NCBI RefSeq assembly: GCF_001949145.1
Contig: NW_019091424.1
Span: 1,201,069-1,265,068 of the forward strand
Reading direction: 5' to 3'
DNA length: 64,000 bases
DNA from: Acanthaster planci
Taxonomy: Eukaryota; Echinodermata; Asteroidea; Valvatida; Acanthasteridae
This document shows positions 1 to 11,966 of this stretch, piece by piece (position 1 is the first letter of the stretch; each line of letters begins with the position of its first letter). The notes under the pieces were generated by a model. That model had not been told where the DNA came from, ran no database searches, and saw only the letters and a program-made list of their open reading frames with translations. A program made the position numbers and the translations under genes.

Positions 1-236
1 TGTGTCTTAGAATGTGTTACCATACAGTGAATGAGCCCCGAGCTGGACCAAGAGAGGGCAGAGTTTGCCTAGCAACGGAGGCTCCTTTGGTCAGAACTGC
101 AATTCGCAAATTCATGAAGAACTTCAATTTCCACAGAATTAGACTTGATCTTCTTTGTAGTTGGTATGCAATAACTTCTCCACCTCCCAACTTTAGACCT
201 TGCTTATTTTGTTGAACTTAATTGATTTTTCTGTAG

Positions 237-1163
237 GCTGCTGAACAATTGGGTCTCTACCATTCCAGCATAGGGGAGGGTCGAGATCGACACATCATCA
301 TCAGCAGCCAGCCAATCAGGACTGATGTAGCCGAGTCAAAAAGTAGCTCCCATGGCTCTGATGGAAAAGATTCAACTGATTCAGTGGAGGAAAAACTAGC
401 CAATGTACATGTTGATGCTGTCCTCGAAGAATTGAGGACAGAAAACCTGATGGACGTCATCATTGGTGCTGACCATGATGGAACAGATGTGCTATCCCTT
501 GATGCCGAGGGAAACGTTGAAAAGGAAAATACCGATCTAGTCAATGTCAGAGACGGTGCAATCAAGGATATAAATTGTCAAGGGGAGGCGAGCTTTGCTC
601 AGAAAGCGCGACCCCCAAAACAAGAGACCAAGTCTTCCGAGGAGGCGACTGATCTTCACAAATGCAAATTCTGCAAAAAGAAACTGCCGCCGGGGAGTGT
701 GCTCCTTCACGAGATCCACTGCGAGAAAAAGATGGAGGAGAAGCGACGTCTCCAGGAGGTCTCGAAAACCAAGAAGAAGACGGACAAGTCCAAGCAGCGC
801 AACGCCCTGGAGCACACCACAGAGGAAGACTTTGACAAGCTGATCGCCTTGGCGGTGGAGTCGGACAACCGCTGCAACTTTGTCCGGTGCGCCGAGAGGA
901 TCGCGCTGACGGGCGTGCGGTGCGCCTTCTGCAACCGGCGCTACTGCTTCGGCCACGCCATGCCCGAGGTGCACGGCTGCGGGGAGATGGCCCGGGCCCA
1001 CGCCCGGAAGGTTGTGCACCGGGAGAAGGAGGTGTGGGCTGGGTCTGGGACACGGGAGAGGAAGGTGGACCCCACCCGCCGGGCCCAGCTAGAGAGGAAG
1101 CTGGAGAAGAAGCGGGGCGAGATGGAGGAGAAGAGAACCAGGAAATCAGCCAAGAAGAAATGA
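237..1163 (+). CDS. IGHMBP2: IGHMBP2/SMUBP-2-like helicase, last coding exon (partial gene)
   Basis: Only the C-terminal 308 codons lie in the window; the helicase core is upstream. The exon opens after an acceptor AG at 235-236 in phase 0, and the first residues (AAEQLGLYHSSIGEGRDRHI) are the end of an R3H single-strand nucleic-acid binding domain. A long acidic, low-complexity stretch follows. A Cys/His cluster (CKFC...HEIHC) lies around 663-725, then a Lys/Arg-rich segment, then a clear AN1 zinc finger near 870-1000 (CNFVRC, CAFCNRRYC, H, HGCGEMARAHA). The R3H plus AN1 order is diagnostic of IGHMBP2, a 5'-3' RNA/DNA helicase of the UPF1-like superfamily linked to ribosomes and tRNA-related factors in vertebrates. 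The stop TGA is at 1161-1163. There is no frame break. The identity is firm; the exact upstream structure cannot be seen. Confidence 0.9.
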   Translation, partial: AAEQLGLYHSSIGEGRDRHIIISSQPIRTDVAESKSSSHGSDGKDSTDSVEEKLANVHVDAVLEELRTENLMDVIIGADHDGTDVLSLDAEGNVEKENTDLVNVRDGAIKDINCQGEASFAQKARPPKQETKSSEEATDLHKCKFCKKKLPPGSVLLHEIHCEKKMEEKRRLQEVSKTKKKTDKSKQRNALEHTTEEDFDKLIALAVESDNRCNFVRCAERIALTGVRCAFCNRRYCFGHAMPEVHGCGEMARAHARKVVHREKEVWAGSGTRERKVDPTRRAQLERKLEKKRGEMEEKRTRKSAKKK

Positions 1164-1747
1164 ATATAGAGTGCCAAGGACTCGTCGCTAGACTAGTACT
1201 GCATCCTTGTGATGTGATGCCCCTGAACTCCAGATTTTCTATCCCGTCAAACTTTGGTAGAAGGCCCGAACCGTGGCCGCACAGACCCACACTGAGCTGG
1301 AACAGGTTTATCAAACCCACAAGCAGTATTCTGGCTTCATTCTGATCTTTGCCTGCCAGACTTCTGTATTTGGCAAACTTACATAATGGCTTTCCATGAT
1401 GCCGTTGTGGCCTAAAATTGTCAATTTTTGAAAACCTGCATTGTCTTAAATTTTGTGAACATTTATGACATTATTTGCAATTGTCATTTCGTTTCATACT
1501 GGGGCTGTCTATTCACAGACAGGTAGTTTGCCACCACTACATCAGGACAGTTTTATAATCGAGAAGTTGTATCTTTCCAACCCCTTCCCTTTTAACACTT
1601 TTTCCCCAAATTCTGTAGCATTCTTAGATACTCCAGGGGCAAGATTCCCGTCAGGGTTACGACACAGCACCAAAAATGACGCCTCGTGTTATGTTCACAG
1701 AACCATTTGCTTAGCCCAGTCACCCGTGACCCGTATCACCCGGATCC

Positions 1748-1753
1748 AATAAA
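1748..1753 (+). terminator. Poly(A) signal AATAAA of IGHMBP2
   Basis: An AATAAA hexamer lies 585 bases after the IGHMBP2 stop and is followed by a GGAGGAGGGGGGGTGAG G/T-rich stretch, as expected of a cleavage site. The 3' UTR would be 1164 to about 1775. Confidence 0.6.
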
Positions 1754-1928
1754 TTTGGAGGAGGGGGGGTGAGTTGACCAACAAAATACCCTTCAACCTT
1801 CACTTCAAGAAAAAGACAAGTACAACATTAATAAAATGTCTTATTGTCTTGCATTATGCTGTCTCCCAAAACATTTTAATTATGCAAAAGGGTGAACTGT
1901 ATACATAACGACATGAACTACACACACA

Positions 1929-1934
1929 TTTATT
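1929..1934 (-). terminator. Poly(A) signal AATAAA of SNRPC
   Basis: TTTATT on the plus strand is AATAAA on the minus strand, about 550 bases after the SNRPC stop codon. No nearer AATAAA was seen between it and the stop. Confidence 0.55.
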
Positions 1935-2486
1935 TACAAAAATCGATACCAACTGAGAAAAGACATACATTATAACCCAGTTCTGAAATGGTCACCCTTC
2001 CCAGTACATGAAGTTCGTTCTAAAACAGGCACAAATGCCATGTTAAGAATTTGTGATCTGGTTGATTTCACCTAAATTTCTATTTGATGCTGACAGCCAC
2101 ACATTTCTTGGATGTGCCAACCTAACTTCAAGTTTTGTGTGTTCGCAGACCTTAAATGCACTTATTTACACGCCTTTTTGTCATGTCTGTGCTGTCCCTA
2201 AGGTCAACAACAAGGATCTCATATCAATTACTTGCAGGACAGTAAGTGCGGAGTGTCAACGACTATGTATCGTAAAAGAGCATCTTCTAGGTACGGCACG
2301 CACGGTGGTTGGCTGCATTTTAAAACTCCTTGTTTTTTTTCCATAATGACTTCAACAGGAATGGCTGGTGTTGTTGACTGAACATTAAAATTGTTTGGGG
2401 TTTGAGGCTTTCTCCATACAACAGAACACAACCGAAAAAAAACTTTGTATGAGCTAAAAAGGCAACATGTCTAGTTTCAGTTGATA

Positions 2487-4303
2487 CTAAGAGGGTCCGT
2501 TTGAGACGGGGAGGCCTGGTCTTGGGAGGAGTCCACCGGGAGGCGGCATTTCTCCAGGAGGAACTGGCCCGAGGGGCGGCATCACTGAAAGAGATGGGGG
2601 AAAGAAATGGAACACGAAATTGAGTATCGACGGCACACTTGAGATTCAAGGCTTGTTTGCAGGGCTGTTAGCGGAGAGCTATTAAAGCAGTGATCATTGG
2701 TTTGAGAGTTACGAGGAATTGGGTCACGTCTGAATGATGTCATGTTTACAGCAGTTTAGATGGATAAAACGGGAAAAGTTGCAAGTGGTGACAAAGTTTT
2801 TTTAAGTCCTGATGTGATAGGATTGGACTGGATGGTGCATTTAACTACAGAGGAAGGCGGTGACAATATGACTTCAGTTTCAAAAGTGACTTCTAGCCTT
2901 GCAAACTGGACCAGGATTGCTGTGAGAATCGTGAAGCCCAACATTGGAAATTGTAAAGGGAAATGATACTAGATCAGGACTGGCTTCTTACTTGGTGGTC
3001 TGGGACCCATACTCATCAGGCCTGGAGGGTTCTGCATGAGCGGTCGTTGGCCCGGTGGTCCACCCATCATCGGCGCCCCCATGGGACCCCTCGGAGGCAT
3101 GGGACCGCGAGGCCCGCCGTAGTTGGAGGGGGGTGGGACTGCTGCCCCACCGGGAGGCGGAGGCATGCCACCAGGCCCGCCCTCATTGAACGGGTTGTGC
3201 TGGATTTTGCCGGACTGGAATGCAGCCGCTGTTGATTTGAGAGACGAAAACAAATATTACCAACATCTTACTAACTTATTGCTGCATTTTTACCGTAAAT
3301 ATGACGTGAATGTACACTCAATAAAGTAAATGCAGCTTATGAATTTTCATGTATATAGTAATGCATGACATCTTCATCTGTTGAACTATAAATAGTGACC
3401 AATCAGCAGTCATCTCTAATTAATAATACTGGCAGGTGGCCAATCACACAATTAAGGGCAATACGGTACATACAAATCAGTGTAGAATATGTTAATTCTA
3501 GCACTGGTGAATGCAGGATGTCATACCTGCTTTGTGCACACGACAAAATATTTACGTCACGATCTATGTCAAGAAGGCGAAGAATTTATGACGAAGGAAG
3601 AACCAGCAGACATGTTGGATCATTTCTCAACAGTATCAAGATGGGGGGGGGACCAGTGGACTTACTGGTTCTGTCGATCAAACTCTGCGCTTGTTCCTCC
3701 ATCCATTTCTGGTAGTAGATGCGGACATTCTCTTTATGCTTCCTTCCATTGCAGTGTGTTTTCCTGACAGACGGCTAGCAACGAAATGAATACCAGAAAT
3801 CATAAAAACCACTAGGCTACCACAATAAAAACAATATATATATTTTCCAGACAGAAATCCGGGATGTTCGTTGCATTCTCATGACCTATGTGACGTCCTA
3901 CATCATTTAATTTGGAGATTACAAAAACCTGAAACAGGTATCACTCATGTCACTATCAGTCAGCAACTCACCGAGTCGTGGGTGAGGTAAGTATCACAGT
4001 AGTCACAATAGTACCTGTTCAAAACGAAATCATGAAAATGGGTTAACATAAATAACATGATTGCTGCAGTGTATAGCAACTGATATAGAAGCATGCCATA
4101 GGCCCATCGCATTTACGTGTTTCATTCACGAACATGCACGTTGAGCACAGCGCACGACTGGCATGCTGCATAAGAAAATTGGCTGCGAATGGAAACTCGC
4201 CGAAAATCACACTACTAACTCTAGGATCGCATGTAAGTACGCCATCGAGTACAATGCTTACTTATTTACACACAACCGCCAAAAAGTATACTCACTTTGG
4301 CAT
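2487..4303 (-). CDS. SNRPC: U1 small nuclear ribonucleoprotein C
   Basis: Five minus-strand coding exons read without a break: 4296-4303, 3972-4014, 3666-3774, 2992-3228 and 2487-2584 (stop TAG at 2487-2489), giving 164 residues against about 159 in human. The first 30 residues form the U1-C C2H2-type zinc finger, with Cys6, Cys9, His24 and His30. It includes [20 protein letters not shown] and continues through GRKHKENV and the helix [20 protein letters not shown]. The rest is the usual Pro/Gly/Met-rich tail (repeats of PPG, GPM, MGGPP). U1-C stabilises pairing of U1 snRNA with the 5' splice site in the nucleus. All introns have GT/AG ends; the first exon holds only ATG CCA AA, so the start is fixed by homology and not by length. 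The upstream region shared with the end of the zinc-finger gene is under 400 bases, so the promoter is compact. Confidence 0.95.
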
Positions 4304-4705
4304 TTTGGAGGGCAAAATGTCGACGACTTTCCGGTTCAAACAACAAACGTTCATACAGCACGCTAGGAAAATGCTGCAAGCGGCACGCCGGGTACCTCTT
4401 TTCAACGTTACTAGTACTGCGCACGGGACCAGTCTATTTTCGGACCGTCAATTGGATATAGCGCCATCAACGGCTAACATCGCTCACCCGTACAGAAAGT
4501 TCTATAATTCTCTACAAGTTCTGAAGAGCTCCATCTATTCTGGAAAATTACTGAAATCAACAATGAAATGAATTTTATGACACTCTGAAGTAAAGAACCA
4601 CCTCGCCTACAATAACCCCGGCCAGGAAATTTAATGCCAAATTTATAAAAATCAAGTAAAACAACCAATAAACAGACACAACTGAAATTACTCATGTCAA
4701 GGAAG
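4304..4705 (-). promoter_or_regulatory. Probable SNRPC 5' UTR and promoter interval
   Basis: The interval between the SNRPC start codon and the poly(A) signal of the next minus-strand gene must hold the SNRPC transcription start. No TATA box was recognised. A plus-strand open frame (ATG at 4318, stop near 4571) crosses it but resembles no known protein. Confidence 0.4.
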
Positions 4706-4711
4706 TTTATT
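4706..4711 (-). terminator. Poly(A) signal AATAAA of the zinc-finger gene
   Basis: TTTATT on the plus strand is AATAAA on the minus strand, about 765 bases after the proposed stop of the zinc-finger gene. It implies a 3' UTR of about 780 bases. Confidence 0.45.
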
Positions 4712-5474
4712 GCAACCTCATTCAAATCTGGAACATAGGCAATCTGACTATAGATCGGTTACACTGGGTTGCATATGCATTTGAAAAACGTAAACTGACA
4801 ATTGCATTATATTCAGCATATCCCAGAATTTCAAAAAATACCAAAGACGTGAGGGGTGCTGGTTCTTTGTGCAGTTGACTGTCGTCATTAAGTTGCACGG
4901 ACCAGATAAATTTATGTTTACCAAAGTTATGTGGTTTTGTCATAAGAGAAGTGGAAAGCATAAGAATTTAAGAAATCGGGTTTCTCAAAATCTGTTTTTT
5001 ACGACAGTTTTTGTTACAACAGTGTTCAACAACAAGTGAAATGGAGCTGAGTAGATCTGCGTATCAATTTTAAGCAGCGAGGGGTAAATTTTAAAAGTAC
5101 TAAATGACTAGATAAGTGTCATTAACCTCCGTCTTAATAGTTCATCTTACTGTGGTTTAAACTCGTTTCAAAGCTAAAAAAGTGATTTGTGATGAACCGC
5201 ACGATGGCATGTATGCAATTTAAAATCACTCAGTTGGAAAATTATTTCCAAGATTTGCCTATTTTGTTAAACTCAGGATGGAGTGGGTTCCACCGCTCTG
5301 ATCAAGTTTTTCATTTACGGAGAGTTGATTGTATAAACTTTTAACAGCAGGCATACAGAAAAGTATGCATCAGTCCACAAACAATTATATTCGTAGCAAT
5401 GTTAAGCATGATCGGCCGACTTGGACGATCACCTGATCTGCACTATTGGTTGATCCTCCATGAAATCTTCCACT

Positions 5475-8400
5475 TTACTTCTTCTTGAAACACTCTTCCA
5501 CAACCTCAAATTAGAACGGAAAGATGACTAGCTGATTGCAGAAAATTAACAAACTGTCGAATCAGATCAACCGATCCTGCAAAGATCAAGTGATCCCAAA
5601 GACTGTTCAACAGAACCTAACATTAATATGCCTAAATATGAATCAGATATCATCGACATTTCAAGTGGATCTGAATTAAGTATATTTATGCTCTTTCCAC
5701 CAAAGCATTGTGGAAGCAGGTCAAGTGCTACGCGGCAACTCAGGCCAGTTGAAGTACTACTGTCCAGAACAAAGCTCAAGAGGGGGCATCGACGCTGGAT
5801 TGTTCACATCACATGCTTTGCCACACTGTTTCGACGGGCTTGTCCTCACAGCCAGAAACAAGCTAAAACAAACCAAAAATTAAAATTTAACAAACTCTTA
5901 AAGATGCCAAAACTAAAATTATGTACACTGCGTTTTGCTCAATTTCTTTGGCCACCTTGGTGATTCTCAGCAGAAGTTTTAACCTGAAATCTTCCAACCC
6001 GCACAATGCCAGGTCTGGTTCCTTGACTCGATGTAGCCAATTAATTCAAACACGACCAATACGTCAGGCCCCTGCCTCAGTTTCTACTCACCGACTGCTC
6101 CCCGGCAGTCTGGGTGACAACTGGCACCACCGATGTGACCAGGGTTGCCGGCTGGTAGTCCGTCATGGTGGTGTACTGCTGTTCTGGCTGTAGGGTCTGC
6201 TGAGGGCTGTCTTGGGCCAGCGTGCTGACCGTTTCATATCTCGTAACCTGTATTTGGGTCGTGAGATATCAATCCAATAGCAACGATAAAAGCATCTGTC
6301 ATGTCAGCACTTGGGGGAGTGTCAGTTGGGACAAATACATGGACAAAAGGTTTGGTGTGAAGGAAATCACGTGTATTCACTTTGTAGGTAATGAAAGTCA
6401 AGCAGTCATTAGAATTACAGGGAAGAATTTTTGTAAGAGGTCAGTTTTGGGTTCTGAAACCATTTTTCCCTTTCAGCGTTGGCACATGCCATTCAAAACA
6501 GTCACACCTCAAAAACATCCATCTTGCCAGATGTTTGCACCGGAATTTACCCACATCTACAACAGGTGAACCTTCCAACCACTGCTGGGTTCGAGGCAGT
6601 CCCCGTCCACCTGTTAGTCTTTCAGCACCTCAGTCTCTCACCTGGGCCTTGGGCTGTTTGTCGGCGGTCTCTTCCTTGCTGTGCGTCTGCAGGTGTATGT
6701 TGAGGGCGCAGCGCCGCTTGGCCGCGTACAGGCAGAACGGGCATTTGAACGGCCGCTCGCCGGTGTGCTTACGGGAGTGGATGTCCAGTCCCTTCTTGTC
6801 CACACAGGAGAAGCTGCAGACCTGGCACTTGAAGGGGCGGATGGTGGAGTGCTTGGCCATGACGTGTTTCTGCGATGAAGCGGAGGAATTTTGTGCTGCT
6901 TAAAAAAAATTAATCGCTTAAAGGCCTTTTTTAGCACTAAAATATATCTGAACAAAATTTGTGAAATTTAAACTTTGGCTGTTTCAGTTTTGTCAGCAAA
7001 ACCCTGCAATATTGTTATGTTGTGTGCGATCAGTCAATCTGGGTGATTGTACAATCTTTGCACAATCTGTCAATCTTATAGCATGAGTTGCCAATAATTC
7101 CACTGATAGCCAGTTGCTTTTTTTCTTTCTAACTCACAGTTGTGGAAGATTTTTTTGAAAAAGGATAGTTAAGTCGGTGATATCACAGAGCATCGACTCA
7201 CAGCACAATTGATCGCCCAATCATGCTGATTAACTGCTTGCAGTTGCACCTAATATGAAATTTTTAATCCAAATAAGACAGCATTCTGTAAACCTTTAAT
7301 GTACTTCCGTCGGCACTAGCGTAGGAGCAAAGTTTGCATTTGTAAGGCTTTTCTCCTGTATGCTTCCTCATATGCACCAGGAAGTTGTCACGTTTCTTGG
7401 TGCTGTAGCCGCAGTGCTCGCACACGAGAGGGTTGAGGGCGTTCTTATGCAGTGGGGACGAGTAGTGCCGATTCAGACGCTCGGCGCTAACGTAGGACTT
7501 CTTGCAGAGGCTGCAGAAGAATTCCGACTGGTGGGTGGCCTGGTGGATGGCCATGCGCGCCTTGAAGGGAGTGCTGTAGTCGCAGTGGCTGCAGTGGAAG
7601 ACAGGCCGGACCTGCTCGTGCTTCTTGGAGACGTGGTACTTGACGCTGGCCCGCGTCGCCAGCGCCTCGCCGCAGATCTCGCAGAGGAACTTGCGGGCCC
7701 GCTGGTGCTTCTTCTTGACGTGCCGCTCCAGCTCGGTCAGCGTCTTGTAGCGAGCATGACAGGTGGTGCAGACGAAGAGCTTATGGCCCTTGTAGGAGCG
7801 GCCGGTGAAGGGGGAGGCGATGCCCAGCGACTCGCCCGTGGGGATGACCGCTTTGCTCTTCCTGCTCTTCTTGAACTGGATGGCTGTGGGCGGGCCGTTG
7901 CCCCGGCCATGGTGCAGGACAGTGATGGTGGTGGCCTTTGGGTTGGACTTGGAGGCCGTGTTGGCGATCTCTTGGATGTCGATGTCTCCGGCACCCGGCC
8001 CAAGACCTATCTGGATCGGAACTGGCTTCAAGAGGGCAGCCTCCTCGCTTGAGTCCTCCTGGTTATCCTGTTTGCTGCCCTCATCGCTGTCCTCATCTTC
8101 CACCCCACCATCATCATCATTCTCACTCTCATCGTCGCTGTCGGTCTTCTTGTCGATTTGCAAGGTTTGGGCCAGTTCTTCCTCGTTGACAGTCACAAGC
8201 CCTCCTCTTTCAGATGCGTCAATTTCCATGGCTGCTGTCACACCTGCGTCCTGGATCAATGAACCCGATCGGCCATTTGCAACCTCCGTCAATGATGCTG
8301 AATTAGTAACATGCCTTTCTGTGGTCTCACTCCCTGCCGCTGTCTGCTGACACTTGGCTGTATCCTGTTCATTCTCGTGTCCAATTCCCATCAAAAGTTC

Positions 8401-9243
8401 AAGAGCATTTCCCTCAGCTGATGTCCTCTTCATTTCACTGGTAACCTCCACCTGTATCGGTACACTGTTGTCTGTTCCACTTGGTACTGGCGTAACTTCA
8501 CTTGCAGCATTTGATGAAAGGCTTAACCTCTCTGCCGTGACAGTAGCTATGATGCTGGGTACAGTGTTTCCGGCTGTGAATGTTTGGGAAGCGAAAGGTG
8601 GATTTTGCATTTCACTTGATGACATTGTCATGGTCACAACTGCCGGTGGTAAAGTCACTTGTTTATCCCCAGTTTCCGAGATTCCATCATACCCTGCCTG
8701 AGGCTGATCTGGTGTCATCCCCTTGCCAGCCCCTGTCACTGGGAAATGTTTCTCGGTCATGTGTTGAGCCATAACAGCCTTCAAAGCGCTGTGAAACTTG
8801 CAGAGTTTGCAGCGGTAGACTTCGACCAGAAAGACGTCCATGTGCTCCCTGAAGCTGTCGAAGGACTTCATCTGCTCGGGGCTGGGCTGCTGCGTCTTCA
8901 GAAGGGTGATCTGCTTCAAGGCCAGCGGGGCTAACGGGGGCGTGGTGGACACGCTCCCTGCCCCACTGCCCGTCCCACCCGCCGTTGCGACCGGTTGACA
9001 TGGTGGACGAGCAGGTGAAACTGCTGCTGGTTGCACCCCGGGGATCGGATCCGCCGCTATCACCGGTACAATGCTGATATTTACCGGTACACTGCCGGTC
9101 GTCTTGAGTGGTGACTGCAGATTCTGCTGTGGAATTTCACCTTGAAGATGAGTTGTCGTAGCGGCGGTAATAACCCCGCCTTCCAAGCCAGGTCCTTGTA
9201 TCAGAATCGTATTAACGTTCGTTTTCTTCTGTGCACTTGCCAT
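5475..9243 (-). CDS. C2H2 zinc-finger protein, nine fingers
   Basis: Minus-strand exons 7294-9243, 6642-6869, 6092-6247 and (tentative) 5475-5504 join in phase 0 throughout to give about 787 residues. The start ATG is at 9243. Residues 1-140 are Ser/Thr/Pro/Gln-rich. Finger 1 (YRCKLC...HMTEKH) is isolated near residues 143-166. A strongly acidic run (SDDESENDDDGGVEDEDSDE) and a basic patch (KKSRKSK) precede fingers 2-7 at about 488-662. The intron at 6870-7293 splits finger 7 between the helix and its histidines; rejoining restores C-x2-C-x12-H-x4-H. Fingers 8 and 9 follow, with TGEKPY and TGERPF linkers. The third exon is Gln/Thr-rich (LAQDSPQQTLQPEQQYTTM). The likely role is a nuclear sequence-specific DNA-binding regulator. 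It is similar in style to vertebrate ZNF335/ZFAT/REST-type proteins, but I cannot assign orthology. The donor after 7294 is GTTTAC, which is weak. Confidence 0.85.
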
Positions 9244-9510
9244 AGGGCCTAGTTCTCCTTAGTTCAAGTCTACAGTAGCTGCTCAGTCTGTCAAATTATT
9301 CATGACAAATAACTCCTTACGGAAAACTGACCCGAGTTTACGCTTTCCTTAAAGACATTACTGAAGTCATGATGTTCCAAATTTGCCGCGAGATCGTGTT
9401 GTTTTCCCGCAGGAAGGATTTTGAGCAGCATAAGGGGTCCGCCCTGTTCACACACAAAATTCAACATGGCTGCGTCGACGTGCACGGCGTATATATAGCT
9501 AATTAACATA
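9244..9510 (-). promoter_or_regulatory. Probable 5' UTR/promoter of the zinc-finger gene
   Basis: Sequence directly upstream of the zinc-finger ATG. No recognisable core promoter element was seen and the transcription start is unknown, so this is placement by position only. Confidence 0.3.
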
Positions 9511-11707
9511 ATTTACTCAGCAAATTTTGGGAGTGACTCGGAGCTGAGGAAGTGGGGACAACCTGAACCCTACTTGCGTGTCAGAAGTTGATTTTGATGA
9601 GTATTATTGCCAAAAAAAATTGCAAGAATTTTATTTGTTCAACTTCCCTAGTCCTAAATACCAGGCACTTTTTCCTGTAGCATTCACATTTCTGACCATT
9701 TTCAAATTGTCTAATTAGTAGTTATATGGTTTCACTATAAAGCTTAATTGTTTAACCTTGTATCATTGACTCTTCCTCCATTTTTCAAGGCCCCCAAAAT
9801 TTCAGTTGATTCGATTGGTCCAAAGAATGATCACGAGCAATGGAAAAATAAAAACATATCGAAATAGGTTGCATGTATAATTGATGCGTTAATTGAACAA
9901 AGGTTTACAACTCAATTCAGACATTCAAGCAGATGACTGATTCTTTGTTGCTAATTAAATGTCTTGCGTGTCGAATGCGGAATGTCACAATCGTCAATGG
10001 ATAATGCTTCAGTGCAATTAGCAAAAGCATAAAGCTGTTCGTTTCCTCCTGTACACGGCAATAACACCAAACAGCCGTCAAACTAGGTTAATTGATTAAT
10101 CTGAGCATGCGCTCTCTCTTGGCAACGATACAAAACAACAGCGGCGAGCCCTGACTGCAGTCAATCTAGCTCTGTAGCAGGTGTAACGTGATGGTGCGAC
10201 CACGGATCAATTTGCAAAACATTCTGCACGTGGACGTGGGATTTGTAACTGAATATTGTCGTTGACGTGGAATTGAACAAGATTTTCTTACGGACAGAAC
10301 GTGTGATCTCCCGCTGATTCTGAATTTGTGGCTGGTGAGTGAATGTTTGTGTATTTCTTGGGTTTACTCCCTACGCGTTTGACACCTGACGTGGTGTATT
10401 GCACGTACATGTATGCACCCACTCCGCACGGGTAAAGGGCAAGCCTTCCACGGCACGCCGCCGTGCTGTCATTCATCATGGGCAGTGCCAGTTTTGGGAG
10501 AGTTGATCAGAGACTAGTCCGGCGCTATACGCTAGAACTCTCTCTGGAAAGAGTTCTATGTACAAACAACACTTGATGCACCTGTGCACAAACCTAGGAG
10601 ACTTGTCTGAGCAAACCTAAGTGTTTTCTTAGCAAATGCTTCAGAATTTTCTTAGCTACATTTCGGAAAGAGTTTCATGTACGGATGCCGCTAGCACCCT
10701 GTGTACAACCCCAATATGGGACTGGTCTGAAAAATTGTGTTTGCTAGTAAACGACGTGTCATGCTTGTTTTATCCCTCATAAATTTAACTTTTCTGGACA
10801 TATTTTTGCTTTCTGACGGCAAAGAGGTCACTGTAGGGAATAATTACTGACGTATGTATATGGAATTCTTCCCTTCCTTTTTGTTTGCATTGAGGCTTTA
10901 CAGAATTTGGAAAAAATCATTTAGAATAATCATGGAGGGTGTTTTATGCCTCCATGGAATAAGTCTAACGGGAGTTAAGAACAGTTATTGATATTTCCTA
11001 ACTGTTTTCAGTCCGAGATTCACGTCTTTACAGCACTTTTGCTATAAGTGATGCTTATTGAGATTATATATGATGAAAAAAGTGGAATGTGGATGCAGCA
11101 TGCTTTTCTTTTTAATAAAAATACTAATTTTAAAAGATATCTGAAATTTGAATCGGATGATTTGAGATGTAGCTGAAGTAACATAAGTCCAAATGTACCT
11201 TGAGAACTTTGTGAATTTCCACTACCGTGAGTAACAGTGCTGGAGTTTCTTAACCCTAACTCCCCAGAGTGATTTACTAGGAACCATACCCATTCACACA
11301 AATTCCAACACCATATTGTAAACTGTGCACAAAAACTGTTGGACTCTGTTTATTTTGGGTATGCCTGAACCCATGTTAAAGCACAAGCAGTTTAGGGGTA
11401 CAGTACCCAGTGCCACAGATTCAAACACTTTACTGGTGTTCAATTCTGTGTGGTTAGGGAAGCTTAGGGTTAAGCTAGCACTGAGGCAGTTCTTTCTAAA
11501 TTACAGAAGTTGAACAGGAGGATTGAATCTCTTAAACGGATATATGTACTGTACCGTGAGTGTGCTGTGTCAGTGCTGTTTAAAATTGAGAACGACATAT
11601 TGCAATATCTTGCTCTAGTTCATGCTGAGGGGAATCCCCTTGAATATTATAAACCTTGCCTTTCTGTTTTGAAATAAATGCTTCTTATACATGTACATAC
11701 AGTGAAC

Positions 11708-11966
11708 TATCTGCTCCAAGCAGGAACAAAAGAGGACGTGTTTTGACTAGAAATTTACAGTCCTTTGGTACTCACGCACCGCAAGTAGCTGCGCAAGTTT
11801 ATGCGCGTTTGACGCAGAGCACGCCGAGTACGCACAATGATTTAAGTCTAGAATTTGTGGTCTTTGCGTCCACGTCGAACACCTGCTAGAACCCGTTTGG
11901 AAAACTTAGTACCATCTGTCTTTCTTTTGCCAGTGAGGGTGCACTTCAGCTCAGCCTGGATAGCAG
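11708..11966 (+). repeat. Dispersed repeat family D, copy 1
   Basis: About 260 bases beginning ATCTGCTCC..GGAACAAAAGAGG, with internal blocks GCGCGTTTGACGC and GGAAAACTTAGTACCA and an end block GGTGCACTTCAGCTC. The same ordered blocks occur at 18937-19150, 25291-25521 (inverted) and 25985-26227. No coding capacity, no poly(A) tail and no clear terminal inverted repeat were found. The class is unknown. Confidence 0.7.

Noticed and set aside
537-1320. Long minus-strand frames over the IGHMBP2 exon
   Set aside because: These are antisense reflections of the GC-rich coding exon; the plus-strand R3H and AN1 motifs are clear.
4134-4571. Plus-strand 145-codon open frame (or 85 codons from the ATG at 4318), basic at its N-terminus like a mitochondrial presequence
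   Set aside because: It overlaps the SNRPC first exon and promoter on the other strand, resembles no family and has no poly(A) signal of its own before 4700.
7360-8350. Plus-strand frames of 181 and 230 codons over the zinc-finger exon
   Set aside because: They are opposite-strand shadows of the zinc-finger coding exon, with no domain.
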